Assembly (NCBI GenBank): GCA_011620265.1
Contig: WOZM01000299.1
Coordinates: 1-54,435 of the forward strand
Source: Paracoccaceae bacterium
GTDB taxonomy: Bacteria; Pseudomonadota; Alphaproteobacteria; Rhodobacterales; Rhodobacteraceae
DNA length: 54,435 bases
Direction: 5' to 3'
Shown here piece after piece: positions 33,455 through 41,316 of the stretch (its first letter is position 1; each line of letters starts with the position of its first letter). The notes beneath the pieces are model-generated. The model made no database searches. It had not been told where the DNA came from and was given only the letters and a program-made list of their open reading frames with translations. The translations under genes were made by a program, and so were the position numbers.

Positions 33455-34396
33455 TCAGATCAGCGCGCAGATCGCGACGACGAGCACCATCGCAAGCATC
33501 ACGAACCGGAAAAGCCTGAGCGCCCGTCCGATATCCTCGGGCACCGGATCGGCGGCGCCGGGATTGACCCACGGCTCCTCGGCCACCCGGTCGCCATAGC
33601 TCCGCGGCCCCGAGAGCCGGATGTCGAGCGCCCCCGCAAGCGCCGCTTCCGGCCAGCCGGCATTGGGCGAGCGGTGATGCCTTGCGTCGCGCCACATCAC
33701 CGCAAGCGCCGCGCGCGGCCGGGTCGAGACGACGGCGAACAGGAGGCCCGTCAGCCGCGCCGGGATCAGGTTCGCCACGTCGTCGATCCGTGCCGAGGCC
33801 CAGCCGAAGGCGGCGTAGCGCTCGCTCCGGTGGCCGATCATCGAATCGAGCGTGTTGATCGCTTTGTAAACGGCAATGCCCGGCAATCCGAAGACCACCC
33901 CCCAGAAGACCGGCGCCACGATCCCGTCCGAGGTGTTTTCGCCAAGGCTCTCGAGGGACGCCCGCGCGATGCCGTTCCGGTCGAGCCGGTCCGGATCGCG
34001 CCCGACGATCATCCCCACGGCGCGCCGCGCCGCATCGAGATCGCCCGCCGCAAGCGGTGCCGCCACCGCCTCCACATGCTCGCGCAGCGACCGCATGGCG
34101 ACGAGCGGCCAGGCGAGGACGCCGGCAAGCACCACCCCGGACCAGCCCCCGGGCAGGAGCGAGGTCGCGAGCGAGGCCAGCGCGGCAGCGGCCCCGATGA
34201 CGACCAGCGCGGTGACGACGCCGGCAATGCGGCGCGCGCGATCGTCGCCGCCATCGAGGTTGATCCAGCGATCCAGCGCACCGATCAGGGCGCCGATCCA
34301 GGTCACCGGATGACCGATCAGGGCGTAAAGCCGCGGCGGCCAGCCGATCAGCGCGTCGATCCCGAGCGCCACAATCATCATCGCGGCGCCTGTCAT
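33455..34396 (-). CDS. cobD: Adenosylcobinamide-phosphate synthase, CobD/CbiB (BluD)
   Basis: Integral membrane enzyme joining aminopropanol phosphate to adenosylcobyric acid. 313 aa with four to five membrane segments (near 7-25, 55-80, 85-102, 160-180, 295-313). Family motifs are HPVTWIGALIGALDRW near 29-44, LGENTSDGIVAPVFWG at 151-166 and AINTLDSMIGHRSERY near 179-194. Overlaps bluE by four bases; 12 bp separate it from cobC. Confidence 0.95.
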   Translation of the reverse strand: MTGAAMMIVALGIDALIGWPPRLYALIGHPVTWIGALIGALDRWINLDGGDDRARRIAGVVTALVVIGAAAALASLATSLLPGGWSGVVLAGVLAWPLVAMRSLREHVEAVAAPLAAGDLDAARRAVGMIVGRDPDRLDRNGIARASLESLGENTSDGIVAPVFWGVVFGLPGIAVYKAINTLDSMIGHRSERYAAFGWASARIDDVANLIPARLTGLLFAVVSTRPRAALAVMWRDARHHRSPNAGWPEAALAGALDIRLSGPRSYGDRVAEEPWVNPGAADPVPEDIGRALRLFRFVMLAMVLVVAICALI

Positions 34397-35214
34397 CCGC
34401 ACCCTCCCACCCGAAATCGCACGATCCCGCTCATCCCCGCCTCGCGCAGGACCTGCGTCGCGGCTCCGGGGATTCGGTCGGGCAGGAATAGCAGTCCGCG
34501 CGCCGAACCGGTATGACCAATGACCAGCCCTGCCGCGCCAAGCTGGCGGGCCAAGTCGGCGGTCGGGTCGCCCTCCGGCCCCCTCAGCGCCAGCGTCCGC
34601 GCCGCGGAAATCGCCGCGAGTTCGGCCAGGGCCGCCGCCCGGCCAGCCGCCGCCGCCCGCCGCCACGGGTCGATCAGGTCGGCAATGTCGGGGAACGCCT
34701 TGTCCCGCGCCTCGGTCCGGCGCGGCGGACCATGGAAGCCGCCGATCACGTCGAGGCGCGGCAGCGGCGGCAGCGCGTCGAGCACCCGCCCGGCGCGGGA
34801 CGCCCAGAGCAGCCGCTCGGCCGCGGGAAACATCAGGGGATCGCTCGCACCCTCGCTTCCGGTCGCGGCACGCGCGAGCGCCTCGGGCCTGAGCCGCGCC
34901 CCGGCCAGGCGCGCCAACGCCACCAGCGCGGCCGTCGATGCCCCCGCCCCGCCGCCCGCGGGCATCGTCGCGCGCATCGTCACCCGCCCGGAAAGCGGCA
35001 GGCCGAGGCCGTGAAGGAACCGCCGCGCCCGCTCCGGTGTCATCAGCCTCTGCCCGGCGCCGTGCACCGAGAGCCCCGGCCCCGGCCGAAGCCGCGCCTC
35101 CAGCACCAGCACCGGACAGGGCAGGGAGATCAGCGCGACCGGACCGTCCGGCCCGATCCGGCCCTGCATCAGCTCTCCGAAATGCCCGGCGACGCGGACG
35201 GCCCGTTCCGTCAT
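34393..35214 (-). CDS. bluE: GHMP-family kinase, L-threonine kinase BluE (PduX-like)
   Basis: A GHMP kinase expected to phosphorylate L-threonine to L-threonine-O-3-phosphate, the substrate of CobC. The ATP-binding motif appears as MPAGGGAGASTAALVA near 84-99, a variant of PxxxGLGSSAA, preceded by AGHFGELMQGRIG near 9-21, the usual N-terminal GHMP motif. The C-terminal GHTGSARGLLF near 233-243 is the third motif. Length 273 aa. Its place between bluF and cobD matches Rhodobacter, where BluE supplies Thr-P. Overlaps both neighbours by four bases. Confidence 0.88.
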   Translation of the reverse strand: MTERAVRVAGHFGELMQGRIGPDGPVALISLPCPVLVLEARLRPGPGLSVHGAGQRLMTPERARRFLHGLGLPLSGRVTMRATMPAGGGAGASTAALVALARLAGARLRPEALARAATGSEGASDPLMFPAAERLLWASRAGRVLDALPPLPRLDVIGGFHGPPRRTEARDKAFPDIADLIDPWRRAAAAGRAAALAELAAISAARTLALRGPEGDPTADLARQLGAAGLVIGHTGSARGLLFLPDRIPGAATQVLREAGMSGIVRFRVGGCG

Positions 35215-35789
35215 GCCGGCGTCCAGTTGACCGCGCCGATCGCCCAGCCGCCGCCCGGCAGCGCCCGGATCCGGGTGAGCGACAGCGGCGCCACCTCGAA
35301 GGCCAGTGCCTGCGGCACCGATCCAAGCGCCAGCGCGAGGCCCGCCCGGACGGTTCCCGCATGGGCGACGATGGCGATGCGCCCGCCTGTCGCGGCCCGC
35401 ACCAGCCCCGGCGCCACCCGCGCGCAGAGATCGGCGAAGCTCTCGCCCCGGGGCGGGCGGTGCCCGGCCAGCGCGTCCGGCCCGAGCGGCCCGAGATCGG
35501 GCAGCGCGTCGTGCGACACCCCCTCCCAATCGCCGAAATCCTGTTCCCAGAGTGTCGCGTCGGAGGGGGGGTCTGTGTCGTCCGGCCAAAGCGCCGCCGC
35601 CGTCTGCCGGCAGCGCAAGGCCGGGCTCGTGACGATCCGGTCGGGCCGCCCCACGGCCGCCCGCAGGGCCGCGATCCGCCCGGCATCGCCGCAATCGGCC
35701 GCGACGTCGGTGCGGCCGCAGAGCCGCCCGCCGGTCAGCGCGGGCGCATGACGGATCAGGATCAACTCTGTCGCGGCGACGACACCCAC
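35211..35789 (-). CDS. bluF: Histidine phosphatase family protein, BluF (alpha-ribazole phosphatase-like)
   Basis: A 192-aa phosphoglycerate-mutase-type phosphatase. The catalytic motif is LILIRHAPAL (His about 15), with an acid/base Glu in WEGVSHDAL and the second His in IAIVAHAGTVR. In the cobalamin pathway this family removes phosphate from alpha-ribazole 5'-phosphate or from the cobalamin 5'-phosphate. The position at the head of the blu operon fits BluF. Start is GTG 35789 after GGAAGGGAG, 51 bp from the divergent cobU. Confidence 0.82.
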   Translation of the reverse strand: MGVVAATELILIRHAPALTGGRLCGRTDVAADCGDAGRIAALRAAVGRPDRIVTSPALRCRQTAAALWPDDTDPPSDATLWEQDFGDWEGVSHDALPDLGPLGPDALAGHRPPRGESFADLCARVAPGLVRAATGGRIAIVAHAGTVRAGLALALGSVPQALAFEVAPLSLTRIRALPGGGWAIGAVNWTPA

Positions 35790-35840
35790 GGTCGCATTCT
35801 CCCTTCCACGTTCGGCCCGTTTCTGCTTTGAGAGCGGACC

Positions 35841-36347
35841 ATGAGCAAGACGATACTCATCACCGGCGGCGCGCGGTCGGGCAAAAGCGGCATCGCCGAG
35901 ACAATGGCGCTGTCCTTGGGCCGACCGGCGGTCTACATCGCCACCGCCGAAGCGCGCGATGCCGGGATGGCGGCCCGCATCGCCGAGCATCGGACGCGGC
36001 GCGGCACGGAATGGGAGACCCATGCCGAGCCGCGCGACCTTGTCGGCGCGCTGGCGGCCACCGACGGCAGCGGCCCGCGCCTTGTCGATTGCCTGACGCT
36101 CTGGCTGACCAATATCATGCTGGCCGGGGAGGACTGGCGCGCCGCCGGCCAGGCGCTGGTCGCGGCGCTTCCGGGCCAGCGCGACCCGGTGGTGATCGTC
36201 ACCAACGAGGTCGGTTCCGGCATCGTCCCCGACAACGCGCTCGCCCGCGAGTTCCGCGACGCGGCCGGGCTTCTCAACCAATGGATCGCGGCGGCGGCGG
36301 ACGAAGTCCACCTCGCCGTCGCCGGCCTGCCCCTGAAAGTGAAATGA
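35841..36347 (+). CDS. cobU: Bifunctional adenosylcobinamide kinase / guanylyltransferase, CobU (CobP)
   Basis: Phosphorylates adenosylcobinamide and transfers GMP to make adenosylcobinamide-GDP. P-loop ITGGARSGKSGIAE at 7-20, then YIATAEARDAGMAARIAEHR near 34-53 with the guanylylated His, LVDCLTLWLTNIM and TNEVGSGIVPDNALAREFRD near 120-139. Length 168 aa is normal. It heads the cobU-cobT-cobS operon; divergent bluF shares a 51-bp promoter region. Corresponds to bluA of R. capsulatus. Confidence 0.95.
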   Translation: MSKTILITGGARSGKSGIAETMALSLGRPAVYIATAEARDAGMAARIAEHRTRRGTEWETHAEPRDLVGALAATDGSGPRLVDCLTLWLTNIMLAGEDWRAAGQALVAALPGQRDPVVIVTNEVGSGIVPDNALAREFRDAAGLLNQWIAAAADEVHLAVAGLPLKVK

Positions 36348-36348
36348 C

Positions 36349-37368
36349 ATGAGCCTGCCGCGCCTCTCTTCCCTGTCGCAGATCCCGCTTCTCGCCGACA
36401 AGCTGCCCGTCGCCGACGACCATGCGGCCGAAGCGGCGCGGGCGCGCCAGAACTCGTTGACAAAGCCGCCGGGATCGCTCGGCCGGCTCGAACAGCTGGC
36501 CGAGTTCATGGCCGCCTGGCGCGGCACCGCGCGGCCCGAGATCTGGAAGGCGCAGGCGCTGGTCTTCGCCGGCAACCACGGCATCTGCGCGCAAGGAGTG
36601 AACCCCTATCCGCAGGAAGTGACCGCCCAGATGGTGGCGAACTTCCGCAGCGGCGGGGCGGCGGTCAACCAGATTTGCGCGCTGAACGGGGCGGAACTGT
36701 CCGTGATTGCGCTGGAGCTCGAGCGGCCGACGGCGGATTTCACCGAAGGCCCGGCGATGACGGAAACCGACTGCCTCGACGCCTTCTGGCAGGGCGCATC
36801 GGCCGTCGATGACGGGGCCGACATCCTCATCCTCGGCGAAATGGGCATCGGAAATTCGACCGTCGCGGCGGCGCTCGCGGCGGCCTGTTTCGGCGGGCCG
36901 GTGGCGGAATGGGTCGGACCCGGAACAGGGTCTGACAAGGCCGGAATCGCCCGGAAAGTGGATGCGATCGAGCGTGGGTTGAAGCGCCACGCCGAGGTCA
37001 TCGACAACGCGCCGGCGATCCTCGCCGCGCTCGGCGGGCGCGAGCAGGCGGCGATCTGCGGCGCGGTTCTCGCGGCCAGGGCGGCGCGGATCCCGGTGAT
37101 CCTCGACGGTTTCATCTGCACCGCCGCCGCAGCCGTGCTCTACGCCGCCGACAAGCGGCTTCTCGACCATTGCCTCGTCGGTCATACCTCGGCCGAGCCC
37201 GGCCACCGCAAGCTTCTCGCGGCGATCCACAAGCGCCCGGTCCTCGAATTCGACATGCGCCTTGGCGAAGGTTCGGGCGCGGCACTCGCCCTCGGGATCG
37301 TCCGGGCCGCGCTCGCCTGCCACAACGGCATGGCGACCTTCGGCGAGGCGGGGGTGTCGGAGGCATGA
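36349..37368 (+). CDS. cobT: Nicotinate-nucleotide--dimethylbenzimidazole phosphoribosyltransferase, CobT (CobU)
   Basis: Activates the lower ligand by swapping dimethylbenzimidazole for nicotinate in nicotinate mononucleotide, giving alpha-ribazole 5'-phosphate. Motifs are KPPGSLGRLEQLAEFMA near 38-54, FAGNHGICAQGVNPYPQEVT and the catalytic Glu in FDMRLGEGSGAALAL near residue 305. Length 339 aa. One base separates it from cobU, and cobS starts inside its last codons. With bluB truncated, its substrate base must come from another source. Confidence 0.95.
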   Translation: MSLPRLSSLSQIPLLADKLPVADDHAAEAARARQNSLTKPPGSLGRLEQLAEFMAAWRGTARPEIWKAQALVFAGNHGICAQGVNPYPQEVTAQMVANFRSGGAAVNQICALNGAELSVIALELERPTADFTEGPAMTETDCLDAFWQGASAVDDGADILILGEMGIGNSTVAAALAAACFGGPVAEWVGPGTGSDKAGIARKVDAIERGLKRHAEVIDNAPAILAALGGREQAAICGAVLAARAARIPVILDGFICTAAAAVLYAADKRLLDHCLVGHTSAEPGHRKLLAAIHKRPVLEFDMRLGEGSGAALALGIVRAALACHNGMATFGEAGVSEA

Positions 37369-38114
37369 GGCCGGTCCGGGCAGAGGAGTTGCGGCTGGCC
37401 TTCCTGCTGCTGACCCGCCTGCCCGTCGGCCCGATTCGCGGCGCGGCGCCGGGCATGGCGGCCTCGTCCTGGGCATGGCCCCTCACCGGCCTTGCCGTCG
37501 GGGCGATCGCGGCCCTTGCCCACGCGACCGGCCTCTGGTTCGGCCTGCCGCCGATTATGGCGGCGCTTCTGGCGCTGACGGCTGGCGTCCTTGCGACGGG
37601 CGGGATGCACGAGGACGGGCTCGCCGACCTTGCCGACGGCTTCGGTGGCGGCCGCGACCGGGCGCGGAAGCTCGAGATCATGCGTGACAGCCGGATCGGC
37701 TCCTACGGCGTGATGGCGCTGATCCTCGCCTTCGGGTTCCGCATGGCGGGCATCGTCGCCCTGACAGAGGCCGGCCCCATCATTGCGGCCCTTCTCGGTC
37801 TTTCTGCCGCATCGCGCGCGGTCCTGCCCGCCGCCCTGATCCTCATGCCGCCGGCCCGGACCGACGGGCTTGGCCATGCCGCGTCCGGCGCCGACCCGAA
37901 ACCCGCGCTGATCGCCGCCGGGATCGGCTTTCTCTGCCTCCTGCCGCTCGGGCTCGGCATTGCCCTTGCCGCCGCCCTCGCCATGGCGCTCGTCGCCACG
38001 GCCGTCGCGGCCCTGGCCCTGCGCCAGATCGGTGGCCAGACCGGCGACGTGATGGGCGCGATGCAACTGCTTGCGGAATGCGTCGGATGGGCGGTCCTCG
38101 CGTCGCTCGCTTGA
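37365..38114 (+). CDS. cobS: Adenosylcobinamide-GDP ribazoletransferase, CobS (CobV)
   Basis: Membrane enzyme joining adenosylcobinamide-GDP to alpha-ribazole (5'-phosphate), the last assembly step. The conserved acidic motif HEDGLADLADGFGGG (near 82-96) binds Mg2+, and KLEIMRDSRIGSYGVMAL is adjacent. About six membrane helices fill the rest. Length 249 aa. Translationally coupled by ATGA to cobT. Not to be confused with the chelatase CobS. Confidence 0.95.
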   Translation: MRPVRAEELRLAFLLLTRLPVGPIRGAAPGMAASSWAWPLTGLAVGAIAALAHATGLWFGLPPIMAALLALTAGVLATGGMHEDGLADLADGFGGGRDRARKLEIMRDSRIGSYGVMALILAFGFRMAGIVALTEAGPIIAALLGLSAASRAVLPAALILMPPARTDGLGHAASGADPKPALIAAGIGFLCLLPLGLGIALAAALAMALVATAVAALALRQIGGQTGDVMGAMQLLAECVGWAVLASLA

Positions 38115-38188
38115 TTTGATCAAACGCCTGCGACCCTTGCCCCTGGCTGCCACGCAGGTCCAAATACGCCCACTTCCAATTTGATCAA
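38114..38188. promoter_or_regulatory. Paired TTTGATCAAA palindromes upstream of aminotransferase operon
   Basis: The 10-bp perfect palindrome TTTGATCAAA occurs at 38115-38124 and again at 38179-38188, 64 bp apart, both as ATTTGATCAAA. The second is 39 bp from the ATG at 38227. They lie in the 112-bp gap after cobS and look like twin operator sites for a dimeric regulator. The first also overlaps a TTGAT-N3-ATCAA dyad, one base short of an FNR spacing. Confidence 0.55.
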
Positions 38189-38226
38189 AAATCGCCGATA
38201 AGGCGCCGTCCCGAAGGAGCGACGCC

Positions 38227-39600
38227 ATGCCCAACCCGACCGAGATCATCGCCGGAATCGCCCGATCCCGCCTGAAGACCATCGCGGAGCGCGAGGCCAG
38301 GCGCTTCGCCGCCGCGCGGCCGAAGACCAGGGCCGCACTGGAGGCCGGTGCGGGCAACTACCTCGACCGGGTGCCGATGCACTGGATGAAGGACTGGCCG
38401 ATGCCCTTCCCGATGCTGGTGGCAAAGGCGGCGGGCGCCCGGCTGACCGATATCGACGGCTACGGGATCGACGATTTCTGCCTCGGCGATACCGGCTCGA
38501 TGTTCGGCCATTCGCCCGCGCCGGTCGCGAAGGCGATCCGCAAGCAGGCGAAGAACGGCCTGACCTACATGCTTCCGACCGAGGCGGCACTGGAGGCAGG
38601 CGCCCTGCTGACAGAACGCTTCGGCGATTTCAAATGGCAGATCGCCATGACCGCGACCGACGCCAACCGCTTCGCGCTCCGCGTCGCCCGGGCGGTGAGC
38701 GGCAAGCCCAAGGTTCTGGTCTTCAACGGCTGCTATCACGGCACCGTCGACGACGCGATGGTGGAGCGCCAGAACGGCAGGACCGTGACCCGCCCCGGCC
38801 TGACCGGGCAGGTGACGGACCTCGCCGAAGTCGCCGCCTGCGCCGAGTTCAACGACCTTGCCAGCGTCGAAGCCGAGTTGAAGACCGGCCAGATCGCCGC
38901 GATCCTGACCGAACCGGTGATGACCAATTCCTGCATGGTCCTGCCCGATCCGGGCTTCCATGACGGGCTGCGCAAACTTGCGACGCAATACGGCGCGCTT
39001 CTCGTCATCGACGAGACGCACACGATTTCCTCGGGCCTCGGCGGCTACACCGCCGTCCACGGGCTCGACCCCGATATCTTCGTCGTCGGCAAATGCGTGG
39101 CCGGCGGGATGCCGACCGCGGCATGGGGGCTGCGGCCGAAGGTCGCCACGGACTACCTCGCCTTCAATGCCGGTCGCGCGTCTGGCCATTCCGGCATGGG
39201 AACGACGCTTTCGGCCAACCCGATGCAGTTCGCCTGCCTTCGCGCGACCCTTGCCGAGGTCATGACGAAGGACGCCTACACGCATATGGAAAAGGGCGCG
39301 GAAAGGCTCTGTTCCGGCCTTTCCGAGGTGATTTCGCGGGTGAACGCCCCCTGGCACGTCGTCCGCGTCGGCGCGCGGGTGGAGTTCGTCTGCGCCCCCG
39401 GCCCGCTCCGGAACGGCTCCGAGGCCGCGATGGCCCACATGCCCGAAGTGGAGGCGACGCTGCACACCGCCCTTCTCAACCGCGGCTGCCTGATTGCACC
39501 CTTCCACAACATGATGCTGATCAGCCCGGCGACGAAAAAGCGCCAGATCGACCGGCTGATCGGCGCTTTCGACGAAATCCTGACCGAGCTTTTTGCCTGA
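38227..39600 (+). CDS. Class III PLP-dependent aminotransferase (glutamate-1-semialdehyde mutase-like group)
   Basis: 457 aa, fold-type I class III. PLP Lys289 in VVGKCVAGGMPTAAWG, pyridine-binding Asp262 in VIDETHT, and the phosphate-binding site around ATDANRFALRVARA (about 144-157), where class III enzymes usually have an SG(T/S)EA motif. It resembles glutamate-1-semialdehyde mutase-like transaminases, but a housekeeping hemL would not be coupled to a glutamine-synthetase-like gene. With that neighbour (7-bp gap), it may act on an amine or amino acid that is gamma-glutamylated or released. The substrate is not determinable. Confidence 0.8.
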   Translation: MPNPTEIIAGIARSRLKTIAEREARRFAAARPKTRAALEAGAGNYLDRVPMHWMKDWPMPFPMLVAKAAGARLTDIDGYGIDDFCLGDTGSMFGHSPAPVAKAIRKQAKNGLTYMLPTEAALEAGALLTERFGDFKWQIAMTATDANRFALRVARAVSGKPKVLVFNGCYHGTVDDAMVERQNGRTVTRPGLTGQVTDLAEVAACAEFNDLASVEAELKTGQIAAILTEPVMTNSCMVLPDPGFHDGLRKLATQYGALLVIDETHTISSGLGGYTAVHGLDPDIFVVGKCVAGGMPTAAWGLRPKVATDYLAFNAGRASGHSGMGTTLSANPMQFACLRATLAEVMTKDAYTHMEKGAERLCSGLSEVISRVNAPWHVVRVGARVEFVCAPGPLRNGSEAAMAHMPEVEATLHTALLNRGCLIAPFHNMMLISPATKKRQIDRLIGAFDEILTELFA

Positions 39601-39607
39601 GGACACC

Positions 39608-40999
39608 ATGACCGACACCTGCCCCTCGGGCGCCATGCCTGCCGAAGCCGAGGCCTTCCTCGCCGCCCATCCCGAGATCGAGGCGATCGACATCGTCCTG
39701 CATGATTCGAACGGCATCGGCCGCGGCAAGATCATCCGCCGGCACGAATTGGCGAGCCTCTACAAATCGGGTCGGCACATGCCGATTTCGATCCTCGGCC
39801 TCGATATCTGCGGCGAGGATGTGCATGAGACCGGCCTGATCTGGGACCAGGGCGACGGCGACCTGCGCGCCTGGCCGATCCCCGGCACCCTGAAGCCCCT
39901 GCACAACACCAGCCCGGCGCGGGCCGAAGTCTTCCTGTCGCTCTACGAGCTTGACGGCACGGTGATGACCTCCGACCCCCGCCATGCTCTGCAACGGCAG
40001 GTCGATGCATTCGCCAGGCGTGGGCTGAAGCCGGCCGGCGCGTTCGAGCTGGAATTCTTCCTTCTCGCGAACGACCGCGGCCCCGATGGCAAGGTCCGCC
40101 CCGCCGCCGACGTGCTCGACGGCCGCCCGAGCCACAAGACCGAGGTCTACTCGGTCGATCACCTGCACGGGATGCTGCCCTTGTTCTCCGACATCTATGC
40201 CGGGGCCGAAAAGGCCGGGATCAAGGCCGAGACGATGATCTCGGAATACGCGCCCGGTCAGTACGAACTGACGCTGCACTACCGCGAGGACGTGATGCAG
40301 GCCGCCGACGATCTGGTGCGGCTGAAGCGGATCGTGCGGAGCCAGGCCCGGGCGCATGGCGTGACCGCCTGCTTCATGGCCAAGCCGGTCGAGGAATATG
40401 CCGGGTCAGGCATGCATTTCCACGTCTCGATGATGGACGAGGCGGGCGCCAACGTCTTCGCCGAAATGCCCGGTTCAGGCTGGACAGAGCCGCTTTTGCA
40501 CGCGCTCGGCGGGCTTCGGGCGACGATGGGCGAAGCGATGCTGGTCTTCGCGCCGCACCTCAATTCCTGGCGCCGCTTCGCCAACCAGAGTTATGCGCCG
40601 GTCTCGACGAATTGGGGTGTCAACAACCGCTCCGTCGCCCTTCGGGTGCCGGAAGGCGAGGTGAAGGCGCGGCGGATCGAACATCGCCCTTCGGGCGTCG
40701 ATGCCAATCCCTATCTCGTCGCGGCGACGGTGCTCGCGGGCATCCGGCACGGCCTCGACAACCGGCTGGACCCCGGCCCCGAGACCACCGGCAACGGCTA
40801 TGCCGAGGATGAAACCGGCCCGGCGATCCCGCGCGACTGGCGCGCGGCGATCGAGGCGGCGCAAGGGTCGGCGTTCCTGAAAGAGGCGCTTGGCGAGGAC
40901 ATGCACCGCACCTTCACTGCGGTGAAGGCTGCCGAATATGCCCGCGTCGCCCGCACCATTTCCGAGGTCGACTATGACCTCTACCTGCACACGGTCTGA
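39608..40999 (+). CDS. Glutamine-synthetase-family ligase (gamma-glutamyl-amine synthetase-like)
   Basis: 463 aa with the GS beta-grasp N-terminal domain and catalytic domain: AFELEFFLLA near 147-156 (metal Glu), EYAPGQYELTLHY, GSGMHFHVSMMD near 265-276 (metal His), NSWRRFANQSYAP and NNRSVALRVPEG. It lacks the adenylylation loop of GlnA and resembles the GlnA3/PuuA/IpuC group, which joins glutamate gamma-carboxyl to amines for nitrogen use. Start ATG 39608 after GAGGA. The pair with the upstream transaminase suggests an amine catabolic route. Confidence 0.85.
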   Translation: MTDTCPSGAMPAEAEAFLAAHPEIEAIDIVLHDSNGIGRGKIIRRHELASLYKSGRHMPISILGLDICGEDVHETGLIWDQGDGDLRAWPIPGTLKPLHNTSPARAEVFLSLYELDGTVMTSDPRHALQRQVDAFARRGLKPAGAFELEFFLLANDRGPDGKVRPAADVLDGRPSHKTEVYSVDHLHGMLPLFSDIYAGAEKAGIKAETMISEYAPGQYELTLHYREDVMQAADDLVRLKRIVRSQARAHGVTACFMAKPVEEYAGSGMHFHVSMMDEAGANVFAEMPGSGWTEPLLHALGGLRATMGEAMLVFAPHLNSWRRFANQSYAPVSTNWGVNNRSVALRVPEGEVKARRIEHRPSGVDANPYLVAATVLAGIRHGLDNRLDPGPETTGNGYAEDETGPAIPRDWRAAIEAAQGSAFLKEALGEDMHRTFTAVKAAEYARVARTISEVDYDLYLHTV

Positions 41000-41002
41000 C
41001 GC

Positions 41003-41164
41003 TCAGACCATCGGGCGCGACGCCGGGTCGGTGAACCAGCCGCCCGGCGCCGCAGCAGCACGGGCGATCACCGCCTCCACCAGGCCCACCGGCGACAGGG
41101 TCTTCGCTTGGGACCGCGCCAAGGCCTCATGCGCCGGCATGAAACATAGATCGAGATCGCTCAT
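41003..41164 (-). pseudogene. Amidase-signature gene remnant (N-terminal 53 codons)
   Basis: The frame starts at ATG 41164 behind GGGGAG and reads as the N-terminus of an amidase-signature family enzyme: FMPAHEALARSQAKTLSPVG followed by LVEAVIARAAA, then stops after 53 residues. Full-length amidases are about 450-500 aa, and the catalytic Ser-Ser-Lys triad is absent. It abuts the stop of the glutamine-synthetase-like gene, so the rest was deleted. An amidase would fit gamma-glutamyl-amide turnover in this cluster. Confidence 0.65.
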
Positions 41165-41316
41165 GGACTGCTCCCCGGAAACCGGGCCATCCGGCCCCGC
41201 CCCTTGGAAGCTGAGACTCGAAGGGTGCGACATCAAAGGAAATCGGGCCGGGATTGCCAAGCCGCGCCGCGCGGTGCATGTGGCAATCGACGTCACGCCA
41301 CCTGAAGGAACCCGCA

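Noticed and set aside
38111-38123. TTGAT-TTG-ATCAA as an FNR-type site
   Set aside because: The spacer is three bases instead of four. The repeated perfect TTTGATCAAA is a better description of the signal.
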